Of a DNA stretch of 64,000 nt, positions 16,138 through 25,063 are shown piece after piece (position 1 is the first letter of the stretch; each line of letters opens with the position of its first letter). A program made the position numbers and the translations under genes. The notes below the pieces were generated by a model. The model saw only the letters and a list, made by a program, of their open reading frames with translations. It did no database searches and had not been told where the DNA came from. Source of the stretch: an uncultured Lachnoclostridium sp. (lineage in GTDB: Bacteria > Bacillota > Clostridia > Lachnospirales > Lachnospiraceae); assembly GCA_946402335.1 (NCBI GenBank), contig CAMIWE010000002.1, positions 1-64,000 on the forward strand. Reading direction: 5' to 3'.

Positions 16138-16200
16138 ATGTTCGCAACAATTGAGCTTGTAAACGAATACGGTAGGAAGACCTCGGTATGCTTCTTTTGA
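16138..16200 (+). CDS. Candidate 20-residue leader peptide
   Basis: An ATG with AAGCGAGG upstream opens 20 codons (MFATIELVNE, then YGRKTSVCFF) ending in TGA. A promoter lies 35 bp before it and a terminator 26 bp after it, so promoter, short ORF and terminator make a self-contained module. This is the layout of a transcription attenuator or a small RNA with a peptide. The next gene contains the 30S-assembly GTPase RsgA, so a ribosome-stalling leader is plausible but unproven. Confidence 0.5.
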   Translation: MFATIELVNEYGRKTSVCFF

Positions 16201-16226
16201 TGGAATGAATTCAATCAGGATTTAGC

Positions 16227-16254
16227 GGCCGTGGCGTTATGTCACGGCCTTTTT
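16227..16254 (+). terminator. Terminator or attenuator before the GNAT-RsgA gene
   Basis: GGCCGTG / CACGGCC (extended by two further pairs, one a wobble) forms a hairpin followed by TTTTT. It ends about 145 bases after the predicted start of the leader transcript and about 145 bp before the GNAT-RsgA start. No other promoter was recognised between 16255 and 16398. Confidence 0.8.
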
Positions 16255-16398
16255 ATGCCCGAAAATCGCAGAAATCCTGTTTCGGCGTTCCGCCATTCTA
16301 CCCACGGCAATAATCCCACGTTGCCGCACTCTCTGTTCTGAGGTCTCCGCCCGTATGTACCCGATTCAGGCTCAAAAGAGCTTAGAAACCCAAATCAC

Positions 16399-17997
16399 AT
16401 GACGAAACGGAGAACAACATTGAACATCATTATCAGAAAAGAAACCAAAGAAGATTATCACAACACGGAACTCATGGTCATGCGGGCCTTCTTCAACATG
16501 TACCGGCCCGGATGCAATGAGCACTTGCTCGTTCATAAGCTTAGGGAAGCACCGGAGTATGTGCCGGAATGCAGCCTTGTAGCCGAACTGGACGGGCGGA
16601 TCGTCGGCTGCGTATTCACGTCGCGGGCCAATGTGACCGACGGGGAGAAGAGGTACGAAGTCGTCACGATCGGGCCGGTGGCGGTGGAGCCGGCGCTTTG
16701 TTACCGCGGCATCGGGACAAAGCTGATGGAAGCGGTAATTCCGCTTATTAAAGAGGCCGGGTTTAAGGGCATCGTGATGTGCGGAGAGCCGGAATACTAC
16801 CCGCGCTTCGGATTTGTCACATGCGACCGGTTTGACATTCACCATAACGCGTTCGGAAATTCGGATGCGTTCATGGCACTGCCTCTCAACGAAGGCTTTG
16901 AAGATATTCACGGAATCTACGCCGAAGGACCGGTATTTGAAACCTGTGAGGACGAAGCGGAGATTGCTGAGTTCAATCAAAGTTTCCCGTACATGAAACC
17001 GATGAAGCTTGCAGCGCAGCCGCTTCACAAGCTGCGTCTCGGACGGATCTCGGAAGCCGGAAAGAGCAGTTATAAGATTCAGTATTTCGGAGAGGAACTG
17101 CAGGCGAAACTCAAAGGAAATTTTTATAATAAAGAGCCGGAAGAGTTGCCTGTTGTAGGAGATTATGTTATATTTGTCTATAACCCTGCCGGTGAATCGC
17201 TGATCAAGTCGGTATGCGAACGGACGAGTTTACTGAAGCGTCCGGACCAGGCGAAGACGGCCGTGATGCAGTTCATGGCAGCCAATACGGATTACGTCTT
17301 CATCGTGACGTCGTTAAACGAAGATTACAGCTACAACCGTATCGCCAGGTACGCAAGCGTCGCTCTTTCAGGCGGGGCGACTCCGGTTGCCGTGCTTACC
17401 AAAAGCGACCTTTGCCGGAATGTCGGGAGATATGTAACCGAGGTGGAGACGATTTCCGAAAAGATCCGCGTCCATGCAATCTCGGCACTTTACGGGATCG
17501 GTCTTGAAGAACTCGAAGAATACTTTAAGCCCGGCGTTACGGTCTGTTTCCTCGGGTCGTCCGGTGCCGGTAAGTCCACCCTTTTAAACGCACTTGCAGG
17601 CGAGGAAGTGATGAAGACTTCCGCCATCCGCGAGTCGGACGGAGAGGGGCGCCACACGACGACGAGAAGACAGCTGATCACCCTCAAAAACGGTGTTTCG
17701 ATCATCGATACGCCAGGAATGCGCGAAATCGGAATGGCGTCGGTGCAGGAAGGGTTGGACGACACATTTTCCGATATCTTAGAGCTCGAAAGCAGGTGCC
17801 GCTTCAGCGACTGCAGGCACCTTACGGAACCCGGCTGCGCGATCAAAGCGGCGCTCGCAGACGGAACGCTTTCCGAGCAGCGCTACAGCCTTTACAAGGA
17901 CCTGAGCCGCGAAAACCGCAGCAATTACGCACTGAAGAAGCAGATTTCCAAATGGCATCATCAGATGGAGAAGATGAGCCGCAGGGAAGAAGACTGA
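16399..17997 (+). CDS. rsgA: GNAT acetyltransferase fused to the ribosome small-subunit GTPase RsgA
   Basis: Residues 1-190 are a GNAT domain (IGPVAVEPALCYRGIGTKLMEAV is the acetyl-CoA motif; YYPRFGFV near its end). Residues 200-532 are RsgA, a circularly permuted GTPase that helps mature the 30S subunit. It has an OB-fold stretch, the G4 motif VAVLTKSDL, then G1 GSSGAGKSTLLN, switch TTTRR, G3 DTPGMRE and a zinc finger CRFSDCRHLTEPGC. The order G4-G1-G3 proves the permutation. The ATG at 16399 lacks a clear ribosome binding site; a TTG at 16420 has CGGAGA upstream and may be the true start. The M16 protease gene follows after 43 bp. Confidence 0.9.
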   Translation: MTKRRTTLNIIIRKETKEDYHNTELMVMRAFFNMYRPGCNEHLLVHKLREAPEYVPECSLVAELDGRIVGCVFTSRANVTDGEKRYEVVTIGPVAVEPALCYRGIGTKLMEAVIPLIKEAGFKGIVMCGEPEYYPRFGFVTCDRFDIHHNAFGNSDAFMALPLNEGFEDIHGIYAEGPVFETCEDEAEIAEFNQSFPYMKPMKLAAQPLHKLRLGRISEAGKSSYKIQYFGEELQAKLKGNFYNKEPEELPVVGDYVIFVYNPAGESLIKSVCERTSLLKRPDQAKTAVMQFMAANTDYVFIVTSLNEDYSYNRIARYASVALSGGATPVAVLTKSDLCRNVGRYVTEVETISEKIRVHAISALYGIGLEELEEYFKPGVTVCFLGSSGAGKSTLLNALAGEEVMKTSAIRESDGEGRHTTTRRQLITLKNGVSIIDTPGMREIGMASVQEGLDDTFSDILELESRCRFSDCRHLTEPGCAIKAALADGTLSEQRYSLYKDLSRENRSNYALKKQISKWHHQMEKMSRREED

Positions 17998-18040
17998 GAA
18001 GTGCGATTGCATAAAAGGAAACCAAAATGGAGGACATTGA

Positions 18041-20998
18041 ATGACTGAATTAAAGAATTTTACGTGTGAGGGGTATGAACGGAAAGATTACCGTTTCCTT
18101 AAGGACATCAACGCGGAAGGACTCGTGATGCGCCACACAAAGAGCGGCGCGCGGATCATCCTTCTTTCCAATGACGACCCGAACAAGATTTTCGCGATCG
18201 GGTTCCGCACGACGCCGATGAACAGCACCGGTGTTCCGCATATTCTGGAGCATTCGGTACTGTGCGGATCGAAAAAGTATCCGGTAAAGGAACTGCTGCC
18301 CGAGATGGCCAAGAGTTCCTTAAAGACGTTCATCAACGCATTTACCGGATCCGACTGGACCTGCTATCCGGTCGGAAGCTGCAATGATAAGGATTTCAAA
18401 AACCTTGTCGACGTTTATATGGATGTGGCAATGCATCCGCTGATCGCCGAGCGGAAGGAGATCTTCCTGCAGGAAGGCTGGCACTATGAACTCGAGAGTC
18501 CGGAGGCGGACCTTGGCATCAATGGTGTCGTATACAGCGAGATGAAGGGTTCTTATTCGAATCCCGACCGTACTGCATACCGGGCAATCATGGAAGCAAT
18601 GTTCCCGGATACCACCTACGGTTCGGATTCGGGCGGTGACCCGGATGTGATCCCGGAACTCAGCTACGAGGAGTTTCTCGAATTCCACCGGACGTACTAT
18701 TCGCCGGCCAACAGCTACATCTTCCTGTATGGCAATGCCGATATGGGAGAGATGCTTACCTATCTGGACCGCGATTATCTTTCGGCATATGACATCATTC
18801 CGGTGGATTCCGAAATAAAGCTTCAGAAGCCGCTCGGATTCCGCCGCGTGGAGAAGGTTTACCCGATTGGGGAAGAGGAAAATGAAACCAAGCGGACGTA
18901 TCTGGAGTATGCGGCCCGCGCTTTCGACGGCGTTGACGTGAAGAAGGGGGCTGCATGGGAGATCCTTACCTCGCTTCTTTTCAATATGCCCGGCGCACCG
19001 GTTAAGAAGGCCCTGATCGATGCCGGAATCGGCAGCGACGCATCCGCATACGTGAACACGAGCGTGCGTCAGCCGATTCTTACGATCGCGGCCAATGAAG
19101 CGGAGCCGGAGCAGGCGGAACAGTTCCTTTCGATCATCCGCGAGTCGATTGCCGAAATAATCAAAAACGGAATCGATAAGAAGGCTGCCGCAGCGCTTCT
19201 TAACCGGAATGAGATCAATTACCGCATCAATAACTTCGGAGGGGAGCTTCGCGGACTGGATTATCTGATGAACTCGCTTTCCGTGATGCTTTACGATGAG
19301 AGCAAGGCATTTGACCCGCTAGATTCCGGCGACGTTTTCGGGGAACTCCGTAAGGAACTGGAGACCGGATATTTTGAGCAGCTTCTTCAGGAAGCTCTCG
19401 ATTCGGACCATACGGCGCTCGTGATCGTAAAACCGGAGAAAGGACTCGGAACGAAGAAGGATCAGGCGCTTCGCGAAAAGCTTGCCGCGAAGAAGGCTTC
19501 GATGAGCGAAGCGGAGATTGCCGAAATGGTTTCGAAAACGGCTGCCCTGAAGGAATTCCAGAGCCGCACCGAGACCCCGGAGGAACTCGCATGCATCCCG
19601 CTTCTTTCAAGAGAGGATATCGATGAGAAGCCGCTTCCGCTTGATTATACGGTGGAGACCGTGGCGGACAGTGTGCCTTTGATCCATGTGGATAACGCAA
19701 CCGGCGGCATCACGTATATTCAGGTGAGATTCGAAGTGACCGACCTTCCGGAAGAGGAGCTTCCGTACTTAAAACTGTACGCAGCCGTACTGAACGAGAT
19801 GGATACGGAGAACTACACCTATCCGGAATTCCAGAACGAGATCAATACCTATACGGGCAGCATGCATGAGTTCGCGGAAGCGACGGCCGTACGCGGTGAG
19901 AAAGGCGAGATCAAAGCCTTCTTAACCTCCGGTCTTAACGTGCCGGACGGCAATGCGGCCAAGGGTCTGGAACTTTTATGGGAAGCCTTGTGGCGCACGA
20001 AGTTCACGGACACGAAGCGTCTTTTACAGCTGATGTCGGAGCAGGCTGTTTATCTGCCGGACAATCTCGTATCAAACGGCCATAATACGGCCGAAACGAT
20101 TGCGTTGATGCAGTTCAGCCCCTTAAGCCGGTTCAACTATCTTATCAACGGGGAAGGTTATTACGCCTGTCTGCGCCGATGGATTGATAACTTCGACAGT
20201 CTGAAGGAGGAGATTGTCTCACATATGGAGAACGTCCGCAGACATATACTCCGTAAGAGCCGTCTTTCCTTTGGCATTTCCTCGGATGGTAACGGCTATG
20301 CACAGGCGCTTCCGGCCTTCGAGGCATTTGCCGCAGGCCTTGCGGAAGTACCCGCAGAGGATCCGCTTAAGGACGTGGCAAAGGCTCCTCACCGGGGCGG
20401 ATACAAGCTGTCGAAGAACAATGAGATGCTGACGCATCCCGGCGCCGTTCAGTTCAATGCGGCAGCCGGAAGCTTCTTCGATGCCGGCTACAGTTACAGC
20501 GGTGTGTTCCGGGTAATGGGCACGATTATGTCATGGGATTTTCTGTGGAACAAGATCCGTGTCCTCGGAGGAGCATACGGAACGTGGATCAGTTTCAACG
20601 ATATGGCCGGAACCCTCTCGTTTGTAACGTTCCGGGATCCGCACCTGAAGGAATCCTACAAGATATTCGAAGAGGCCGCGGAGTATACGGAGCAGCTTGA
20701 TCTGAGCGAGCGCGACATCACGAAATTCATTATCGGTACGGTTTCCAACATGGATATGCCCTATACGCCTCAGAAGAGAATGTACACGGCGCTGAACCGG
20801 TTCTACACGGGAACGACGGCGGAGCATGTGCAGAAGGAGCGTACGGAAGTGCTTTCCGTGACGAACGAGCAGCTGCGCGCATTCGGTCCGATCATCCGGG
20901 ACGTTCTGAAGCAGAATTACCGTGCTTCGGTTGCTTCGGAGACAAAGGCGAAGGAATGTGCGGATTTCTTTGATACGATAAGACCTCTCCGCGGATAG
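18041..20998 (+). CDS. M16C (PreP/Cym1-like) insulinase-family metalloprotease
   Basis: A 985-residue presequence-protease-type enzyme with two homologous halves, the usual length for M16C. The inverted zinc motif HxxEH is seen as HILEH (His67, Glu70, His71), with the distal glutamate in GVVYSEMKGSYSNPD near residue 168. These enzymes enclose and degrade unfolded peptides up to about 60 residues. There is no signal peptide, so it acts in the cytosol. The start is set by TGGAGG 7 bases upstream. It is probably co-transcribed with the GNAT-RsgA gene. Confidence 0.93.
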   Translation: MTELKNFTCEGYERKDYRFLKDINAEGLVMRHTKSGARIILLSNDDPNKIFAIGFRTTPMNSTGVPHILEHSVLCGSKKYPVKELLPEMAKSSLKTFINAFTGSDWTCYPVGSCNDKDFKNLVDVYMDVAMHPLIAERKEIFLQEGWHYELESPEADLGINGVVYSEMKGSYSNPDRTAYRAIMEAMFPDTTYGSDSGGDPDVIPELSYEEFLEFHRTYYSPANSYIFLYGNADMGEMLTYLDRDYLSAYDIIPVDSEIKLQKPLGFRRVEKVYPIGEEENETKRTYLEYAARAFDGVDVKKGAAWEILTSLLFNMPGAPVKKALIDAGIGSDASAYVNTSVRQPILTIAANEAEPEQAEQFLSIIRESIAEIIKNGIDKKAAAALLNRNEINYRINNFGGELRGLDYLMNSLSVMLYDESKAFDPLDSGDVFGELRKELETGYFEQLLQEALDSDHTALVIVKPEKGLGTKKDQALREKLAAKKASMSEAEIAEMVSKTAALKEFQSRTETPEELACIPLLSREDIDEKPLPLDYTVETVADSVPLIHVDNATGGITYIQVRFEVTDLPEEELPYLKLYAAVLNEMDTENYTYPEFQNEINTYTGSMHEFAEATAVRGEKGEIKAFLTSGLNVPDGNAAKGLELLWEALWRTKFTDTKRLLQLMSEQAVYLPDNLVSNGHNTAETIALMQFSPLSRFNYLINGEGYYACLRRWIDNFDSLKEEIVSHMENVRRHILRKSRLSFGISSDGNGYAQALPAFEAFAAGLAEVPAEDPLKDVAKAPHRGGYKLSKNNEMLTHPGAVQFNAAAGSFFDAGYSYSGVFRVMGTIMSWDFLWNKIRVLGGAYGTWISFNDMAGTLSFVTFRDPHLKESYKIFEEAAEYTEQLDLSERDITKFIIGTVSNMDMPYTPQKRMYTALNRFYTGTTAEHVQKERTEVLSVTNEQLRAFGPIIRDVLKQNYRASVASETKAKECADFFDTIRPLRG

Positions 20999-21027
20999 GT
21001 TAAATGCCTGTTTCGGGTGTGTCTGAC

Positions 21028-21056
21028 TTTACAAATACGGTGGAAAGCGGTATACT
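21028..21056 (+). promoter_or_regulatory. Sigma-A promoter of argC
   Basis: TTTACA (21028-21033), a 17-bp spacer and TATACT (21051-21056). The -10 box lies inside a 12-bp inverted repeat, so access is likely controlled. Confidence 0.75.
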
Positions 21057-21066
21057 TTCCACCGTA
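21036..21066. promoter_or_regulatory. 12-bp inverted repeat over the argC -10 box
   Basis: TACGGTGGAAAG and CTTTCCACCGTA are perfect inverted arms with a 7-base centre that carries most of the -10 box. A dimeric repressor bound here would block transcription of argC. The sequence does not look like an ARG box. A loose T-rich stretch (ATTATTTTT) follows, so it might instead, or also, end transcription from the protease gene upstream. Confidence 0.6.
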
Positions 21067-21098
21067 GATTATTTTTCGGCAGGAAAGAAGGTACTGAC

Positions 21099-22049
21099 AT
21101 GGAGAAGATTAAAGTATACATTGACGGAAGCGAAGGAACGACGGGGCTTCGGATCTTTGAGAGATTTGAGAACCGGGATGACATTACCATCCTTAAGATC
21201 AATCCCGAACTTCGAAAGGATCCTGCCGAACGTGCAAGGATGATCAACAGCTCGGATATTACGTTTCTGTGTCTGCCGGATGCGGCGGCAATTGAAGCGG
21301 CAGAGCTTTGTACGAATCCCCATGTGACAATTATCGATGCGTCTACCGCACACCGGACCGCACCGGGCTGGGCTTACGGATTCCCGGAACTTTCGAGGGA
21401 ACACCGCGAGGCAATCCGGACCGGAAAGCGAATTGCCGTCCCCGGCTGCTATGCGTCCGGGTTCGTCGGAATCGCTTATCCGCTTGTGCGTGAGGGCATT
21501 CTTCCGAAGGATTATCCGGTTTCCGTCTTCGCGGTTTCCGGTTACAGCGGCGGCGGAAAGAAGCTGATTGCCGCGTACGAAGAGGAAGGACGCGATAAGA
21601 AATACGACTCGGCAAGAATGTATGCATGGGGCCAGTCGCACAAACATCTTCCGGAGATGAAGGTGATTACCGGGCTTGATGCGGAACCGTTGTTCTGCCC
21701 GATGACGACCAACTACCCGGTGGGAATGGTTGTTCAGGTACCGCTTTTTGCAAACCGTCTTTTAAAGAAGATGACGCCTGAGCAGCTGCGCGATTTCTTT
21801 GCGGAATACTATGCAGGGGAAAAGTTTATCAAAGTGCTGCCTTTCGGAGCTGAGGCGGAAGCCGGCGGCGCAATTTTCTCGGACGCACGCGCGGGCTGGG
21901 ACGGAATGGAAATTCTGGTTACCGGCAATGAGGAGCGTATCGTCGTTGCCACGAGATTCGATAATCTCGGAAAAGGCGCGTCCGGAGCAGCGGTACAGTG
22001 CATGAATCTGATCATCGGTGCCGCAGAGGATAAGGGACTGGTATTATAA
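21099..22049 (+). CDS. argC: N-acetyl-gamma-glutamyl-phosphate reductase (type 2)
   Basis: ArgC reduces N-acetylglutamyl phosphate to the semialdehyde with NADPH in arginine synthesis. This 316-residue copy is the shorter type 2 form. It shows the nucleotide loop IDGSEGTTGLRIFE, STAHRTAPGWAYGFPEL and the catalytic cysteine Cys117 in VAVPGCYASGF (read here as IAVPGCYASGF). No other arg genes are near, so it is a solitary arginine gene. It has its own promoter with an overlapping inverted repeat. The glmS gene follows 76 bp later. Confidence 0.93.
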   Translation: MEKIKVYIDGSEGTTGLRIFERFENRDDITILKINPELRKDPAERARMINSSDITFLCLPDAAAIEAAELCTNPHVTIIDASTAHRTAPGWAYGFPELSREHREAIRTGKRIAVPGCYASGFVGIAYPLVREGILPKDYPVSVFAVSGYSGGGKKLIAAYEEEGRDKKYDSARMYAWGQSHKHLPEMKVITGLDAEPLFCPMTTNYPVGMVVQVPLFANRLLKKMTPEQLRDFFAEYYAGEKFIKVLPFGAEAEAGGAIFSDARAGWDGMEILVTGNEERIVVATRFDNLGKGASGAAVQCMNLIIGAAEDKGLVL

Positions 22050-22125
22050 AAAGCAGCGCGGGATGGAAATGCCCCGTACACAATCGGAGAATATAAAAAA
22101 GATACGGGGATAAGGAGATTGGCAT

Positions 22126-24006
22126 ATGTGCGGAATCGTCGGATATGTAGGAACACAGCAGGCAGGACCTGTGCTTTTGGAAGGTCTTGAAAAACTGGAA
22201 TACAGAGGATATGACTCTGCCGGTATTGCCGTTAGAAACGGTTCGGAGGATGCCGAAGTCGTGAAAACGATCGGCCGTCTGCAGAACCTTGTCGAGCGTA
22301 CGGACGGCGGCAAAGCCGTTGCGGGTACATGCGGAATCGGACACACGAGATGGGCAACCCACGGGGCCCCGAGCAAAACGAATGCGCATCCGCATGTTTC
22401 GGGTAACTGTACGGGGTCGGGCTCCGGCCGTGTCGAGTCGCTCGTTGTCGGCGTGCACAACGGAATCATCGAGAACTATCAGGAACTGAAGGCGAAGCTG
22501 GAGCGCCACGGCTATGCGTTCTATTCGCAGACCGACACCGAGGTTCTCATCAAACTGGTGGATTATTATTACCGCAAATACAAAGTAGGCCCGATCGACG
22601 CGCTTGCGAAGACGATTGTGCGTGTCCGCGGTTCCTATGCGCTTGCCGTAATGTTTAAGGATATTCCGGACAAGATTTTCGTTGCCAGAAAAGATTCCCC
22701 GATGATCATCGGTAAGAACGACCATGAGACGTTCCTTGCATCCGATGTTCCGGCAATCTTAAACCATACGAGACAGGTTTATTACATCGGCAACCTTGAG
22801 ATGGCGGAGCTTTCGGCCGGCAAGGCGGTATTTTACAATCTGGACGGCGACGTCATCGAGAAGGAAGTTACGAATATCGAGTGGGATGCCGAGGCAGCCG
22901 AAAAGGGCGGCTACGAGCATTTCATGATCAAGGAGATCCACGAGCAGCCGAAGGTTTCCGAAGATACGCTTCATAAGTATGTCTTCGGTGAAGGAAAGAA
23001 CGTGAAGATTGACCTTTCCGAGGTCGGCCTGACCGAGGAGAAGATGAAGGCTTATTCCCAGATTTACATCGCGGCCTGCGGTTCGGCATGGCATGTCGGG
23101 ATGGAGGCCCAGTATGTCATTGAAGAACTGGTCGGCATTCCGGTCCGCGTGGAGCTGGCTTCGGAATTCCGTTACCGTAAAAGCGGGATTCTTCCGAATT
23201 CGCTCGTGATCATTATTTCGCAGTCCGGCGAAACGGCCGATTCCCTTGCGGCACTCCGCATGGCGAAGGAGAAGGGCACCGAAACCCTCGCAATCGTTAA
23301 CGTTGTCGGCAGTTCCATCGCCAGAGAAGCGGATTACTGCATGTATACCCTTGCCGGCCCGGAGATTTCCGTTGCCACGACCAAGGCATATACCTGCCAG
23401 CTGATCTGCTCGTTCCTGCTTGCGGTCGCATTTGCCAAAGCCCGCGGCCGGATCGACGAGGAACAGTACCGCTACTATATCGGTGAGCTGCTGTCGTTGC
23501 CCGGAAAGATCGAAGCCACGCTTTCCGACAAGGAACGCATCCAGTGGTTTGCCGCCAAATACGCAAACGCACGTGACATTTTCTTCATCGGACGGGGAAT
23601 CGACTATGCGATCTGCCTTGAGGGCTCCCTCAAGATGAAGGAAATCAGTTATATTCACTCCGAGGCTTATGCGGCAGGAGAACTGAAGCACGGCACGATA
23701 TCGCTGATCGAGGACGGAACGCTTGTGATCGGCGCCCTTACCCAGAGCGATCTGTACGAAAAGACCATCAGCAACATGATGGAATGCAAGAGCCGCGGCG
23801 CGTACCTGATGGGACTCACTTCCTACGGCAAATACGACGTCGAGGACAATGTCAATTTCGCCGTATATGTACCGCGGGTTGACGAGCATTTTATCGGCGT
23901 GCCCGCGATCGTACCGCTGCAGCTGTTAGGCTATTATCTGAGCGTTTCGAATGGTCTTGACGTGGATAAGCCGAGAAACCTTGCCAAGAGCGTTACGGTA
24001 GAGTGA
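22126..24006 (+). CDS. glmS: Glutamine--fructose-6-phosphate aminotransferase (isomerizing)
   Basis: GlmS makes glucosamine-6-phosphate for peptidoglycan and other amino sugars. The glutaminase domain begins MCGIVGYVG, so Cys2 is the nucleophile. It continues with RGYDSAGIA, GHTRWATHG and HPHVSGN. Two SIS domains follow (AACGSAWHVG, SQSGETADSLAALR; FFIGRGIDYAICLEGSLKMKEISYIHSEAYAAGELKHG), and the C-terminus ends KPRNLAKSVTVE as in all GlmS. No glmS ribozyme is present in the 76 bp upstream. That space instead holds a CCCCGTA/TACGGGG pair (22072-22109) directly before the AAGGAG ribosome binding site. Confidence 0.97.
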   Translation: MCGIVGYVGTQQAGPVLLEGLEKLEYRGYDSAGIAVRNGSEDAEVVKTIGRLQNLVERTDGGKAVAGTCGIGHTRWATHGAPSKTNAHPHVSGNCTGSGSGRVESLVVGVHNGIIENYQELKAKLERHGYAFYSQTDTEVLIKLVDYYYRKYKVGPIDALAKTIVRVRGSYALAVMFKDIPDKIFVARKDSPMIIGKNDHETFLASDVPAILNHTRQVYYIGNLEMAELSAGKAVFYNLDGDVIEKEVTNIEWDAEAAEKGGYEHFMIKEIHEQPKVSEDTLHKYVFGEGKNVKIDLSEVGLTEEKMKAYSQIYIAACGSAWHVGMEAQYVIEELVGIPVRVELASEFRYRKSGILPNSLVIIISQSGETADSLAALRMAKEKGTETLAIVNVVGSSIAREADYCMYTLAGPEISVATTKAYTCQLICSFLLAVAFAKARGRIDEEQYRYYIGELLSLPGKIEATLSDKERIQWFAAKYANARDIFFIGRGIDYAICLEGSLKMKEISYIHSEAYAAGELKHGTISLIEDGTLVIGALTQSDLYEKTISNMMECKSRGAYLMGLTSYGKYDVEDNVNFAVYVPRVDEHFIGVPAIVPLQLLGYYLSVSNGLDVDKPRNLAKSVTVE

Positions 24007-24068
24007 CTTCTTTGGCAGAAAGACCGAAATTTGCGAAAAATGCTACGCATTTTCAGTAAGTTATGCGA

Positions 24069-24097
24069 TTGACAAAACTTCTTACGAAACCTAAAAT
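24069..24097 (+). promoter_or_regulatory. Sigma-A promoter of the SDR gene
   Basis: TTGACA (24069-24074), a 17-bp spacer and TAAAAT (24092-24097). About 100 bases of leader follow before the SDR start, including GGTTTATCC and GCCGCCGATAGTTTCTGCGGC hairpin-like sequence. Confidence 0.8.
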
Positions 24098-24204
24098 GTA
24101 GTGGGCATCCTGCACGGGTTTATCCGTGCGTGCCTGTTTCCTGTGCCGCCGATAGTTTCTGCGGCGCGAGATGCATTTTCCTGTAGTACTAAGGAGGTAC
24201 TGTT

Positions 24205-24975
24205 ATGAATTATTTTGATCTCACCGGACAGGTCGCGATAGTTACCGGATGTTCGACCGGTCTCGGCGTGCAGATGGCTCATGCGCTGGCCAACCAGGGC
24301 GCAAACATTGTATGTCTTGCCAGACGTAAGAATCTGGTGGACGAGGTAGCTGCGGAAATTTCCGCAAAGTATGGTGTAAAGGCGATCGGCATTTCCTGCG
24401 ACATTACCGATACGGAGCGGGTAGAGGCTTCGGTTTCGGAGGTTATGGAAAAATTCGGCCGCATTGACATTTTGGTGAACAACGCCGGAACCGGTGCCGT
24501 AGCTCCTGCGGAAACCATTACCGACGAGCAGTTCCAGAACGAGATGGACATCGATCTGTTCGGTTCCTTTAAGATGGCGAGAGCGGTCGCCAACAAGGCA
24601 ATGCTTCCTGCCGGATACGGACGGATTATTAATATTTCTTCCATGTACGGAATGGTAGGAAACAAGATTGCTCCTGCTTCCCCGTACCATGCAGCAAAGG
24701 GCGGACTGATCAATCTCACCAGAGCGCTTGCCTGCGAGTGGGGTGAGAAGGGCATTACCGTGAATTCGATCTGCCCCGGCTATTTTGAGACGCCTCTTAC
24801 AAAGGAGACGCTGGATTCCGAGTTCTTCCAGAACTATGCGAAGACCATGATCCCGCTTGCCCGTTACGGCAAGGAGGGGGAACTGGATACGGCGACTTTG
24901 TTCCTGGCTTCCCGTTACAGCACTTACGTAAACGGTCTGATCCTTCCGGTTGACGGAGGCTACACCGCTTTATAA
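24205..24975 (+). CDS. Short-chain dehydrogenase/reductase
   Basis: A 256-residue classical SDR. The cofactor loop TGCSTGLG, the NNAG motif (LVNNAGTG), the catalytic serine in INISSMYG and the YxxxK pair in SPYHAAKGG are all present, as is the PGYFETP loop. By pattern it resembles gluconate 5-dehydrogenase, KduD and hydroxysteroid dehydrogenase groups; the substrate cannot be decided. An AAGGAGGT ribosome binding site, a private promoter and a private terminator make it a single-gene unit. Confidence 0.9.
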   Translation: MNYFDLTGQVAIVTGCSTGLGVQMAHALANQGANIVCLARRKNLVDEVAAEISAKYGVKAIGISCDITDTERVEASVSEVMEKFGRIDILVNNAGTGAVAPAETITDEQFQNEMDIDLFGSFKMARAVANKAMLPAGYGRIINISSMYGMVGNKIAPASPYHAAKGGLINLTRALACEWGEKGITVNSICPGYFETPLTKETLDSEFFQNYAKTMIPLARYGKEGELDTATLFLASRYSTYVNGLILPVDGGYTAL

Positions 24976-24986
24976 TTCAAAAAACG

Positions 24987-25044
24987 GAACCGCAGGCGGA
25001 CCCGGCCGGATAAGCTCCGGCAGGAGATGCTGCGGTTCTTTTTT
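24987..25044 (+). terminator. Terminator after the SDR gene
   Basis: GAACCGCAG (24987-24995) pairs with CTGCGGTTC (25030-25038), with an inner CCGG/CCGG stem, followed by TTTTTT. It shows that the deacetylase gene cannot start at the earlier in-frame ATG at 24950. Confidence 0.85.
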
Positions 25045-25063
25045 CTTTGAGGTGACGCGTGAT

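Noticed and set aside
22050..22125. Possible glmS ribozyme
   Set aside because: The gap is only 76 bp and lacks the ribozyme core; only a 7-bp hairpin is seen.
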